A DNA stretch of 64,000 nt from Apostichopus japonicus (GCF_037975245.1 NC_092572.1:33763989-33827988), one strand, 5' to 3'; positions 38,217-50,440 are shown, numbered from the stretch's first letter. Notes: generated by a model not told the origin, from the letters alone. A program made the numbers and translations.

Positions 38217-39519
38217 CAGTGGTGTAGCTAGGGGGGGGCGTGGGGGCGCCAGCCCCTCCCCCCAATGAAAGCTTGTCGCCCCCCAGTCGCCCCCCACTGG
38301 GATTTTGGGTGTCGATAAAAAATTACATGTGCGAAAAATATATCATTGATCTCAATGGTTTCGAATCTCCATGATGACCACTCATGAACGACCCTTCGAC
38401 TGCAGACCGGCGGTAGGCTATAGTTGCTGAAAAACCGGACGTGACATAGCGCATAGGCCGGGTTTTCACTTCTTGGACGTACCCTGATGCTCTTAAAACC
38501 GCTAAAACCAAATTTTCAAGAAAAGAGACAATACTATCGCTGAGAATCAGTCTATCACCTAATAATGTTTCAGACGCAATCTTTGATCATGTCAGTTTGA
38601 CATAAAGTTCGGTCATTCAGTATGTTACTTGACTGATAGCCCAGTCAATCTTGCCTTATTTTCCACGCGCAATTTGCAGATTGTCGAAAAATGTCAATGC
38701 CGGTGTCAAAACTCACAATTTTGTGGTATGACTCCCAGGACGGCAAGTCGAGAAACTCACCTGCAGTCGCGGCGGATAGCTTCCTTCGCATGTAGTATGT
38801 CCGGAGACATTTTGGGGCATCGTTCCTATAGGCCTATATCTGAGGTCCTGGGGTCATTCCTTGACTGACTTGGTGCAATATAATGTGCTCATTTCGACGT
38901 TAATGTATTCACAGATTGTTAGTTGCCACGAGTTTGGACAAATGAGGGGTATTCTATCCTGAAACATAGGGCAAAATGGGGCTGGGGTTTCCAGTTCGCC
39001 GCATCATTTGTCAACTTGTACTGGGTTCTAATGTTCATGTCAATTGGAATCACTAATAACAGAAATAATCCACCAAAATTAAGGCCGCATGAACTTTATT
39101 GCAGATTTCCTGAGAGACGAATTTGTAATATTCTCTCGAAATCACGCAACTAGATGGCTGCTATCCAGCCTGGCAAGTGCCATCTCCAGCGATCTGGCAG
39201 ATATTGAAATCTGAAATTTTCGTGGTACGCTGCGCGCCAACCGATGTTGGCGCTCCGCTTAGATAGTACTTGCGGCCGGAATACTCGAATCGCATACGCC
39301 CACCCCCCCCCCCCGTTTCAAATCGGATTGACGTCCCTGCTTACGAGGCTTGGAAAGTATCATTTCCGACGATCTAGGAGGCCTCTTTAGCTAAAAATTT
39401 CGGTACGCTGCGCGCCAACCCATGGTGGCGCTCCGCTTAGATAGTAACAAGACGCCCTCCCATGAAATGGTCAAGCCCCCAGCGCCCCCACCACTGAAAA
39501 AATCCTGGCTACGCCACTG
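38217..39519. mobile_element. non-autonomous hAT-like element, 1.3 kb
   Basis: Left end CAGTGGTGTAGCTAGG, right end (reverse complement) CAGTGGCGTAGCCAGG, 14 of 16 matching. It is flanked by CAAAAAGG (38,209-38,216) and CACAAAGG (39,520-39,527), an 8-bp duplication with one change. The length and the 8-bp duplication fit the hAT superfamily. The interior holds two GCGCCAAC...TGGCGC hairpin modules (39,227-39,268 and 39,406-39,447) and no transposase. Confidence 0.8.
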
Positions 39520-39527
39520 CACAAAGG

Positions 39528-41311
39528 GAGAATAAATTAATAGACTAGTCTGGGTCTTTGATCATTGAAAAACATCATGAAGTATAATCAAACTTGTACA
39601 GATTTTGTCTTTCTAAATTTACCCTGTGTGTGTATGTTTAAAGGAAGTGTGTACATGCGCACATAATCAGTTTTCCAATAGTTGACTCTCTCTCCGTTCA
39701 ACGTTAGGCAAGGTACATTAAGACCAGGAAGACCAGGACTTGGTTTGGGTTGCTCACATACTCTATAGAACGCTGTTCGGACTCGAGAGTACCATACTCC
39801 AACCAAGTAGTCTCGGACTCGGCTCGGAATCAGGACGTAAAAAGAGTACTAAAAACAATACGGACCATGTGAAGATCCGAGGCCCGGATGTTGCATTATA
39901 TAATCGTCAGCAATTGAATATAATTATAAAGATACAATAGTTAATATGCCACATTACCAGATTCTTTACACAACCCCCTCCTCCCACTCGGGCCCAAGCT
40001 CCTCCGAGATAATATGTTTAAAATTTTATTCAGCCGTTATTCAAAAGACGAAAGATATAATACGAATATTTTAAACCACTATTAGTTCAGATTCACCGTT
40101 GCATTTTTTTTGTATCATAGTGCTTCTGCTTATTCATAGTACTGTACATACAGAGGATGGTACAAAAAGACGTTTCTTGAAAATGACATAAAAACCTTAC
40201 ATTGAATCTTTTAGTTTAACTTTGAAGTAGTCACCTCTCCTTTAAGTTTCCTACTATGTTTGAGTACATAAAGTTTAAGAGACCTACCTAAATATTCATT
40301 TGTTTCTTAGTTTCAAGTTAAACTCAGATCCGTTCTTTCATATATAAGCCTGCTTGGACCCACATATTCATATCAGTCATGTATATATATATATACATTT
40401 ATCTAAATAAATAATAAAATATAATCAATAGGGATCCCTCAAATCCCATTACAACTCAAACTATTAGAACCGAGTAACATTTACTGACAGCTGTATTACT
40501 GCGTACAGTGAAGTCACAACGTAAAGATTCTAGAGATGAAAAGTACAGTATGCATCGATATTTTAACCAATAAAACATATTTGACTGAGACGGTGTGAAA
40601 GCGAGAGACATTGAAAGCACGATATATTCATTTTGTTTTATAAGGATTTATCTGTCTGGCAAGTACTTCTATAAGGAGAGCACATAGGGATCTACATGCG
40701 GAGAAAGAAGGACAAGAATAATTAGGAAATAGGACGAAAGGACTGGAGAACGAGCGTGGAAGGGAGACTTCATTTATTGTTGTTTAATGCAACCCCCCCC
40801 CCCCCTTTTTACCTAATCTCATCACAGGGGTTTCTGACGTACGTGTTGTATTGGACTATATACATCCTGGAGAAATACCTCCTCGTCGTTGGACAAATAT
40901 TTTTTTTTGTAAATATATAATTACTTAGTTACTTCAGTATGGGGACCTAGCCCGCCCCTCCCCCTCCCCAGTAAGAATATATAATAAAGTTGTTTCCATT
41001 TTTGACATGTTAACTTAAAAATAAAGAATCAAACCAGAGAAAGTATGCTATACGATAATTAGGCGATACATATATTTTTATAACTTATTGTCTTTAATTG
41101 GGTTGACGTTTTTTTTTTCTCCATTTATTCAGCATATTTTCTTTTAGAACAATATAGCATATACATATTGTTATAATCATAATCACCTTTTACAATTCTT
41201 GCATAGAACATGTTTTTTTTTTTATGAAATTTCAAGAACGGAACAACTCTGGGCATTCAGAGAATGCATGTTGTAATTGAATATAACTTACTTTATCTTT
41301 CTTATACTTAC
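39528..41311. other. intron-like sequence with an old duplicated segment
   Basis: About 39,917-40,440 resembles 60,352-60,985 in order and wording (for example GCCTG.TTGGACCCACA and AGATACAATA), though diverged. The rest is AT-rich with C-runs (40,794-40,805). No gene recognised. Confidence 0.5.
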
Positions 41312-41359
41312 TTGATTTTGAACGGATATAACGTTCAACATCAATTGGGTTGAAGTTTA
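41312..41359 (-). CDS. candidate microexon (48 nt)
   Basis: Minus strand: acceptor ACTAATTCAG (weak pyrimidine tract), 48 nt, strong donor CAA|GTAAGTAT. Only entry with two leading bases is open and reads NFNPIDVERYIRSKS, leaving in phase 1. It thus accepts phase 1 from the 61.2-kb candidate and feeds phase 1 to the 34.7-kb candidate. No family recognised. Confidence 0.3.
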
Positions 41360-41628
41360 CTGAATTAGTATGTCCTACAGTGCGACATGTGATTACATGT
41401 ATTAACACTTAATTAATGCGCACACATCTATATATTCATTTATGGTTGTATAAGGTTTCTTTTCATGTTAAATGAATAATATAACACAACAACGGATATG
41501 TCTGCTTTAGGAACACATGAATATGGTTCCATGTTAGTTGACAGGGAGTTGAAAGAGAGGAGAAGGGACAGTTAATAGTCAATGATGAAATAGTGATGAA
41601 ACTTTGTAATATCGTCACAGGGGGTTAT

Positions 41629-43491
41629 CAGGCGCGTATCCAGGGGGGCGTTGGGGCGCGCGCCCCCCGGGTAAGAAAAAGAGGAGAGAAAAAAAGAGAA
41701 GAAAAAAGGGAAAAAAGAGGGGGAAATGAAAAGAGAGAGGAATGAAGGGAAAAGAAAAAGAAGAAACAGAGAAAAAAGGAGAAAAGGAGGGAGTAAATGA
41801 AAAAAAAAACGTCAAGGGAAGAGAAAGGGGAACAGTGACATAATTACAACGCTGATCCCTATTATATACACATGGCCGGGTAGCCAGTGACGGATCGAGG
41901 ATTTCGGAGTGCGCCTCACCCTACCCTAACTCCATTTTTGACGTTTCCATTTTTCCTCTCTCACTAATGTATCTATATATGTACATGGTCTATCATAACG
42001 CGTGTGCTGTGAAACCAACTGTGGCTGGTCTCGAACTCGACCGAGTCGTCGGGGAACATGACGCATTTTTTATGATATCGCTAGTAATTTCAAAATAGAA
42101 AATGCTTAGATGCAACTGAGAAGGCATGGGAAGTGTCATTTCCAGCGATCTGGGAGGCATTTTCGGCCAAAATTTTCTTGTACGCTTCGCGCCAACCCAT
42201 GGTCCTGGGAAGTGCCATTTCGCGCGGTCTGGGAGGCAGTTTCGGCCAAAATTTTCTTGTACGCTTCACGCCAACTCGTGGTGGCGCTACGCCGAGATAG
42301 TTTGCCTACAGGCTTCGCCCGTACCTTGGCAAATTATTCGCTACGCGCCTGTTCGAATTTGTAAAGCAAACAGCAGATATGACATCATATCAGTGAGCAT
42401 GAAAATGGCGGTTCCAGGTTGAACAGCCTCAAAACTGTCGATGTGTGTAGTCATAGGAACCCAATTTGATTTGGGGGGCTGTAACGACTTGCCCGAAAAA
42501 TATAACCTAAATTTTTCGCGCGCGTTCAACATGTTAAAGTCAATATCATATAAGCAAGCATCGGTTATTATCGCAAGCCATCGTGTACCGTACGGTCCGT
42601 GGAAATTGCGCAGTATACCGCGGGATGCTAATGTAAACAACGAAATGTCTTATGTAGATGTAGTAAAAGCATGGAGGTCCAATTATGTCAAATTCTCTTT
42701 TACATTAGTAATGGCGAATAAGTCGGCCAAGCTTATAGAACTTTATTTTAATTATCAAGGAAATTCATTTCCTTTAGCTACATCATTGCAATTGATTTTC
42801 TTTCAGTAGCCCCCCCCCCCCACCTCGCATCCTACGCCTATGTGTGTTGTGTTCGGTTTCGGAAATATCTGCTATTTTTTCATTTCCTTCAACCAAGTTT
42901 TATAATAGCCGTTATAAGAAGGTTTAATATTTGTACACCAATAAATTATTTTCGAAAATTTCCTGACCAACATTCTTAATCATACTTCCCACTACTGGTG
43001 TAATTTTGACCGGTCTGTTAGGGTTGAAGGAGGTTTTTCTATATTGGTTGTCCATAGATGACATTTTTTGCAACATTATGGGTATGTTTTGAAGTGAATT
43101 TATTCACGAGAAATGTTAATTTTCAAATTCTGAACAAATAATTGGCTGAAAACCTTAAAAAGTGGGGCTGTCGGGTATTGTGGGCCGCGACGTAGAATCA
43201 CCTACAAAAGCAATGATCCACAGGACATGCGATGAGGTCGAAAATGATGTGTAACTGGTGACAATCTTCAAAAAGTTTATGGATGGGGGAAAAACTATTG
43301 GGAAATACTTGGTTCTCAGGCAAAAGTGTACATCTGGTTGGTCATTTTCAAGCCCGAGAAGTGCCATTTCCGGTGATCTAGGGGGTATCAAAACCAGAAA
43401 TTTTCTTGTACGCTGCGCGCCAACTGATGGTGGCGCTCCGCTTAGATAGAAATTCGCGCCCCCGGGTTAGAAAATCCTGGATACGCCCCTG
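41629..43491. mobile_element. hAT-like element with 5-bp TSD, copy A
   Basis: Left end CAGGCGCGTATCCAGG (41,629-41,644); right end reverse-complements to CAGGGGCGTATCCAGG (43,476-43,491). GTTAT flanks both sides (41,624-41,628 and 43,492-43,496). A 391-bp element is nested at 42,452-42,842. The interior has a long polypurine tract (41,675-41,810), hairpin modules and no transposase. The 5-bp duplication is unlike classical hAT (8 bp), so the superfamily is uncertain; hAT variants with 5-6-bp duplications are known. Confidence 0.8.
42452..42842. mobile_element. CATAGGCGTAGGAG-family hAT-like MITE nested in copy A
   Basis: It begins CATAGG and continues into CCCAATTTGATTTGGGG; it ends with CATCCTACGCCTATG. 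Flanks are TGTGTAGT (42,444-42,451) and TGTGTTGT (42,843-42,850), an 8-bp duplication with one change. The segment is absent from the homologous place in copy B (around 46,680), confirming it as an insertion. Confidence 0.85.
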
Positions 43492-43864
43492 GTTATGGCA
43501 TATCAGGCGCCTATCCAGGGGGGCGTTGGGGCCGCGCGCCCCCCGGGTAAGAAAAAGAGGAGAGAAAAAAGAGAAGAAAAAAGAGAAGAAAAAAAGGGGA
43601 AAAAAGGGGGGGGGGAAGAGGAGGACGGAGAGGAAGGGAGGGAAAAGAAAAAGAAGAAAGAGAAAAAAGGAGAAAAGGAGAGAGAACAAGATAAACGCCA
43701 AGACACAGGGAAGAGAAAGAGGGACAGTTATAATAACATCGCTAATCACTATTATATACACAGGGTAGCCAGTGACGAATCGAGGATTAAAGAAGGGGTG
43801 TGCGCCTCACCCTACACCTTACACAGACAACTCCATTTTTGACGTTTACATTTTTCCTCTCTCA

Positions 43865-43867
<3 letters not shown>

Positions 43868-43938
<71 letters not shown>
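43868..43938. repeat. (AT)n microsatellite inside copy B
   Basis: About 70 bp of AT dinucleotide at the place where copy A (41,966-41,985) has only a few AT repeats, so it expanded after the copies separated. Confidence 0.97.
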
Positions 43939-43939
<1 letters not shown>

Positions 43940-44357
43940 TATATATGGTCTATCATAACGCGTGTGTGTGTACGCCTTAAATTGTACAATTGTGCTATGA
44001 AACCAACTGTGGCTGGTCTCGAACTCAACCGAGTCGTCGGGGAACATGACGCACCCATCACTTCTTCAGATTGTTCATATATCTGTATGAAAACGCGCTC
44101 CCACAACCTTACGCCCCACCCAGCTAATCGCTTCCCGACGAGTTACGAAACTTAAATAATCATGACCTTCGCCCGTAGTACCAAGACCCCGGAAACACAC
44201 CACTTCATCGATAACAAGTGATCGGGTAGTGTATTAGTGACGTCTAGAGGTCGTGCACTGACCTACATGGAGTGTGACCACTCCCGACTTTGCAATTTCC
44301 CAAGATCAGGCCCCGAAAAATCCAAGAAATCCCAAGGGCACTGTACTGTATGGATAT

Positions 44358-45372
44358 CAGGCTTGGGGTAATCGTAATCAGTAATCGTAATCGATTACAA
44401 TCGATTACATTTTTTGAAGTAATCGTAATCGTAATCGATTACTTTTGTGAAAATTACAAAGTAATCGTAATCGTAATCGATTACAAGGGCAAAGTAATCG
44501 TAATCGTATTACATTTATGATTACAGTGAAATTTGAATGAGAAGGGCAAAATTAGTAGAAATGATTAAAACTAATTCTTACTATTGGCTTTAAGTGTGAC
44601 CAAAGAAGTGTTCCTGCTTCTAGAATTCTCTAGCACAATAAACTTATTCAGAAATTTGCCTACATTCCATTGTCCAATAACCCATCCAACTTTGCACCAT
44701 TTACACCTCTTTAATTAATGTAATTAACCTTGTTGCTGAAAAAATCACTGCAAATTAAGTATTTTGGTGGATCAGAATTTGCTTTACCAGAGTTGACCAC
44801 TTTTTGATGAAAATAATTTACTTTTACTTTGGCCTTCCATGTCCCATGTACTGTGGAATGCCCCATTTCAAAGCTGTTTAGTTTTATTTTGGTGTTATAA
44901 TGTAAAAGAGTTTTTAGTTTTGCTGCTGTGCAGAAATTATTAGTTTACAAAATATAGTGTTGCATGAAAATCTTCATTTGTTTTACTTTAGTATTTGTCT
45001 GTTTACTCTTTGTCTGTTTAAATTGTATTTTTTACTGGACTTATGGGTTACACATCTTAAACGTGTTAAGGCATATTTTATGTGTAATGCCTGGTAGGAA
45101 TTGTAGATATACTTCCACAATTTTGTCCGTATATACTGTAAATGCCCTTCCTTTGCCCTATTTCATTGCCCTATTTCCCGGCAGAGAGTTATATTAAACA
45201 GATATGCAGAGGATTGTGCAAGTAACCACAATGTAATCATGATTGTAATCACGATTACATTACAATGTAATCGTAATCGATTACTTCAACTTAAGGCTGT
45301 AATCGTAATCGTAATCGTACATTCTCAAGTAATCGTAATCGATTACATTCAGATGTAATCGCCCCAAGCCTG
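44358..45372. mobile_element. non-autonomous hAT-like element with GTAATC subterminal repeats
   Basis: Ends are CAGGCTTGGGG and CCCCAAGCCTG, a perfect 11-bp terminal inverted repeat. A perfect 8-bp duplication ATGGATAT flanks it (44,350-44,357 and 45,373-45,380). Both subterminal regions (44,366-44,522 and 45,233-45,361) hold many copies of GTAATCGTAATCGATTAC, in inverted arrangement overall. The 1-kb interior has no transposase. The TIR style and 8-bp duplication indicate hAT. Confidence 0.93.
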
Positions 45373-47493
45373 ATGGATATTAGCAATATCTAGCGATATG
45401 TAGGGATGGAAATCTCAAGATCTTCCCTAAACTGAAGGCAGATAGAGAATCGAAGCCTTCAGTAAACAATGAACTTGAAACTGTGCGTCTTGAAAAGTTA
45501 AGAGAATGTGGGGCAAAGTAGCGTAACTCCTATGGGCTCGGACCGTGCTGACCACCTGGCCCGACCAAAAGGGGCGCCCGCTATACGGATGCACAGAAAA
45601 AAGGTATACCTCTTTGGGTAGAGAGGGCCCGTTTTACTGGGAAGAAAAACTCGTGCAAAGACTAAACAAGACAATATACATATTTTTATGTGATACGGAA
45701 TACGGACATCATGATCATGGGCCCATTGGGTATTAATGTCATTATCGAGCTAGTTGTGTTATTTATTATTATATTCGAAAACGAAGTATATAACTTGAAA
45801 CCCAACTCCAGCCAATGTTGTAATGAGTACAACATCGGGACATATGATATTTCGAAAAATTCTAAAACAATAACCCAACAAACTTGAAACTGCGTTCATT
45901 TAAAAAAGAAGGCACGGCTTTCATATAAATATAATCATAAAAGGTAAGAATAAAGATGCCTTCGGTGTATCTGGTAAATAAAAAAACACAGAAAATAAGG
46001 CTTAGATGGAGACAAAGTTTCAGCCGAAATTAGGCCTATGCTAAGGTTTGGTTACTGTATTTGTACAGTAGTCCCCATTATACTCCATACAGTAGGGGGG
46101 GGGGGACACTTGCCCACTCCCCACTGGAAAATCAAAAACTAAAAAAAAAAGTTAAGCATTTGACATTTCAATGATTTCCCCCAACCAACAGTTCTCTAGT
46201 TATGTTTTTTGCATACTGACCCATAATGCATTACTGAAATTATTGAAAGTCAAAATTCTAAGACTTGAGATCTCAAAATAGCCGATGTGTAAATGCAACT
46301 TGAACGGGAAGTGTCTTTTCCGACGATCTAGGAGTATTTTGTGGCAAAAAAATCGTCGTACGCTCCGCGCCAACTGATGGTGGCGCTCCGCTTACTGTAG
46401 ATAGTATCAAGTAGTGTGTTACACCTATATGACCTACTGATCATAACTGATCACTCCCCCTTTGTAAACATTCCACACTGATAGGGGGCCCCTTTGGGCC
46501 AGGAGCCTCCAGGCTCATCGTTACGCCACTGGTGGAGCATTCCACACACAGCAGATAGTAGTTACTTATTTCAATCTCATTTCAATTATTCGAATTTTAA
46601 AGCAAACAGCAGATATCACATCATATCAGTGAGTATGAAAATGGCGTTCCGGGATGAACAGCCTCCAAACTGTAGATGTATGTAGCGTTCGGTTTCAGAA
46701 ATATCTGGTATTTTTTTCATTTCCTTCAACAAAGTTTTATAGTAGCCGTTATAAGAGGTTTTAATATTTGTACACCAATAAATTAACTGTGTCTGAATTT
46801 TCGAAAATTGCATGACCACCATTCTTCATCATACTTCCCTCTACTTGTGTAATTTTGACCGCTCTGTTAAGGGTTGAAGGAGGTTTTTCTGTATTGGTTG
46901 TCCATAGATGAAATTTTGTGCAACATTATGGGTATGTTTTAGTCAATTTTTTTCACGAGAATTGTAAATTTTCAAATTCTGAACAAATAATGGGCTGAAA
47001 ACCTGGAAAAGTGGGGCTTACGGGTATTGTGGGCCGCGACGTAGAATCACCTACAAAAAGCAATGATCCACAGGAGATGCGATGAGGTCGAACATGATGT
47101 GTGACTGGTGACAATCTTCAAAAGGTTATGGATGAAAAGAAAAAAAAAACTATTGGGAAATACTTGGTTCTCAGGCAAAAGTGTACATCTGGTTGGTCAT
47201 TCCAAGCCCGAGAAGTGCCATTTCCGGTGATCTGGGGGTATCAAAACCAGAATTTTTCTTGTACGCTGCGCGCCAACCGATGGTGGCGCTCCACTTAGAC
47301 AGTAATTCGCGCCCCCGGGTTAGAAAATCCTGGATACGCCACTGCATATACTGTAAGCCTGACAGGAAGTATAGTCACTTGACAACATGTAACATTGCGC
47401 TCATTTCAAGAGAGTCGCCGACGGGTAAAATGAACATCCTACGTTAACGCTCTGTCCTACCGTGACTTGTATCACCTTCTAATGTCCCATAGC

Positions 47494-49484
47494 CAAGGGC
47501 GGCGGAAGCACTTTTAATCTGGGGGGGCACCGACATCAAAGGGCACTTTGCAGAAATTCGATTGGACTGATGCAGACTTATATTTAGTACCCTTTATAAC
47601 TCTTATTGTATTATCTTATTTGCGTATACACATCACTCCATCAGCGCCCCCCCCCCCCCCCTCAAGGAAAATATGCATACTACTGTAGCACTGCAATATC
47701 CAATGTGCAAATTGGGAAACAAGGAACAAGTTTTCTTATGAGACAAAATGAGGTGAAATCATGCTAGTTGCTAATGTAGGAATCTTCCGAATTAGAGTTT
47801 ATTTCTTGTCAATATCTTACAATTTTTTTCCATTCGAAATAGCTTTGAGTTTGACCCACAGAAATTCATTAAAAGTCATAGGCGTAACCAGGATTTGCAA
47901 AGTTGTATGCACGACTATCTGAGCGGAGCGCCACCATCAGTTGGCGCGGAGCGTACAATAAAATTTTTGGTTTTACAAACCCCTCAGATGGCTGGAAACG
48001 GCCCTTCCCGAGTGTTCATTCTGGTTCCCTGGCCTCTTGCTAACTTGAGACACCTCAATTTTTATGTAGAAAAAGGGCACATTTTTAACCTGAGGAAAAG
48101 TGGGTGGGGCACGTGCCCCCTGTGCCCCGGTTCCGCCGCCCTTGCGTAGTGACGAATGTGCAAAATGTGAGTTTTGAGAAAATGCGCTCTAAAGATTTTC
48201 ACAGATGACTTAAGTATATGGTAATTAAAAAAGGATCTTTTGTACCGAAAGTTTACTGTCAATATATATTAAATATAAGAAATAGAAATATGAGTTCTCA
48301 TATTTGTTGCTGATCGAAAAAAAAAAATCTTACAAAGTAGTAAGTTTTGTGTAAACAACGTTGTTATGTTATGTCATTTTCCAGTTAATTTTAGATATTC
48401 GTCAATATGCTAGAACTCACCAAGGGCGGTGGAAGCACTTTTATTCTGGGGGGGGGGGGGCACCAACGTCGAATGGCACTTTGCAGAAATTCGATTGGAC
48501 TGATGCAGCCTGATATTTAGTACCCTTTATAACTGTAGTTGTATTATCTTATTTGCGTATACACATCACTCCATCAACGCCCCCCCCCCCCCCCAATGAA
48601 AATATGCATACTAGCACTGTAATATCCAATGTGCAAATTGAGAAAGTTTTCTTTCGAGACAAAATGAGGTGAAATCACTATAAAGTCCAAGTCCCTGCAC
48701 ACGTACGCGATCGATGCATGCATGAAAGCAAATGAAATATGTCAAAAAACGAAAGGATGGGGTAGGTTATGGGATATTAAAACTATACTCATTATTCATA
48801 GTAGGCTGTAAATGGTTTCTGCTTATTACAAAGTCACAATGTAATATAGCAATGCATTTTTGGAAATGCATTAGGATTTTTTTGGCAAATTGAATATGCA
48901 TAATGGCACTCATCAGAATGTTAGAAGCCTTGTAGTAGTAAACATAGGCGTAGGAGGTGGGGGGGGGGGCTGCAGCCCCCAACCCAATTTTTTTGGTGAA
49001 AATTCGGGCAATCTGCTGAGAATTTTTTGGGCACCTACTGAAAGAAAAATAATTTGCTATGTGTTTTTCAATGGTTAAACTGATATTATTATGATCATTA
49101 TTATTGTAACGACTTCCCCAATAATTCTAACCAATATGGAAAGGTAATAACACGGTAAATGATTGTATGTTATTTGCATTCGATGTAATAACCGACGCAT
49201 GCCCATATGATATGCACATGTAACATGTTGAAGCGCGCGGAGCGGGCGAAAAAATTTAGTAATATTTTTCGGGCAAGTCGTTACAGCCCCCCAAATCAAA
49301 TTGGGCTCCTACGCCTATGGTAGTAAACATTTAAAACTTCCCGCAATATTTCATTTGACGTGGGTTTCGCTTTGTAAACCCTTTTTTTATTTAGAAATTT
49401 TTATGTAGAAAAAGGGCAAATTTTTAACCTGAGGAAAAGTGGGGGGGCACGTGCCCCCTGTGCCCCCCGGTTCCGCCGCCCTTG
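47494..49484. mobile_element. composite hAT-like element: two copies sharing one outer TSD
   Basis: The outer ends are CAAGGGCGGCGGAAG (47,494) and CTTCCGCC-type TTCCGCCGCCCTTG (ending 49,484), flanked by a perfect 8-bp duplication CCCATAGC (47,486-47,493 and 49,485-49,492). Inside, a right end finishes at 48,144 and a left end starts at 48,421, so the unit is left-right, 276-bp spacer, left-right. The inner junctions have no matching duplication (CGTAGTGA versus GAACTCAC). A 377-bp element is nested in the right copy. Confidence 0.8.
48943..49319. mobile_element. CATAGGCGTAGGAG-family hAT-like MITE, intact
   Basis: Perfect 14-bp terminal inverted repeat CATAGGCGTAGGAG and perfect 8-bp duplication GTAGTAAA (48,935-48,942 and 49,320-49,327); 377 bp. 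This copy defines the family that also appears at 42,452, at about 5,840-6,064 and beside the Gypsy element. Confidence 0.95.
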
Positions 49485-49667
49485 CCCATAGCTCACTGAC
49501 TTAGGAAAAATAAAAAATAATATTAATATTTATGTAAATGTCTTAAAGTTAGAATATCAATTAGTTAAGTCTACATAGCTATGCTAACTGTAGCACTTTC
49601 ATACATGTTACAAAACATGGCTTAGTCCGTAGCGACTGCAATAGAATACCTATAGCAATAAACATAC

Positions 49668-50432
49668 TGTAATATTGTGACGAGCCCGGCTCCTCCGATA
49701 GTAAAACTATATCGGGACTCGCGATAGAAAGGTACTGGGATATCTTGATGCCGTATTTATGCTTCTTCAGGAGATGTCTCGAACGGAAGAAAACAATGAC
49801 TTCACACAAAAAACAATTTGACGAGATAGGATTTGATTTGATGATTCGGTATAATTTCTTCTCTGTCGATTCTCTTTACAAATAAAACTAAATTACAATG
49901 ATTTGACTTGACTTGACTCCGTCAATTAAACAATTAGAAAGAGTGATGAAATGGTGACGAAGCAACGAACTGATCACGGAGCGCTGACGGAGTGATAAAT
50001 TTTCTGATCAAGTGATAAACTTTGCTGACGGAGTGATAAATTTCTGACCTCCTTTTTCTTTTATACCTTACTTCCATAAAATCTCACTGCGCACAATCAG
50101 AAGGCAGCCAATGAACTGACCATCCTGTATTAACTTAACGATATAAAAATAAGTGCACTGGCACTGATCTGCCCTGATTGGTTGGGAGTTTGGAAGTCCA
50201 TCCCCTTTCTATGGAAACTTCCATACCACGTGAGAGAACCTTCTCGAATGTTCCACAGACATAATGGAATCTATTTTGGGAAAAGGCCCTGTACCAAGAT
50301 TCAATAAGATAGTTAAAAACTTCTCGTGGGAAAACTGAATCCATGACCTAGATAAATACATAAGAGGCCTGTAAGGTATCTCGATGGAGCTTTTCGGTAA
50401 CATCAAAGAGATGGTATCACTATTTCATAACA
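49668..50432 (-). repeat. 3' LTR
   Basis: By eye the same sequence as the 5' LTR. It is preceded on the minus strand by the polypurine tract GAGGGGGA. Confidence 0.97.
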
Positions 50433-50440
50433 TCCCCCTC
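50433..50440 (-). other. polypurine tract
   Basis: GAGGGGGA on the minus strand, directly before the TG of the 3' LTR. Confidence 0.85.

Larger units (their letters stand above)
43504..47344. mobile_element. hAT-like element with 5-bp TSD, copy B (carries nested insertion)
   Basis: Left end CAGGCGCCTATCCAGG; right end reverse-complements to CAGTGGCGTATCCAGG; CATAT flanks both sides (43,499-43,503 and 47,345-47,349). The first 550 bp and the last 1 kb align with copy A. Extra sequence includes an (AT)n tract and a 1,015-bp hAT-like element. No transposase. Confidence 0.8.

Noticed and set aside
42441-42809. 122-codon plus-strand frame
   Set aside because: It runs over a nested MITE and its host element; no family, and interrupted in the other copies.
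44964-45197. Hydrophobic 77-codon frame inside the 1-kb hAT-like element
   Set aside because: T-rich spacer of a non-autonomous element; no similarity to a transposase and no supporting signals.
50135-50406. Small frames shared with 58,693-58,964
   Set aside because: They are the same stretch of the two LTRs, which is non-coding.
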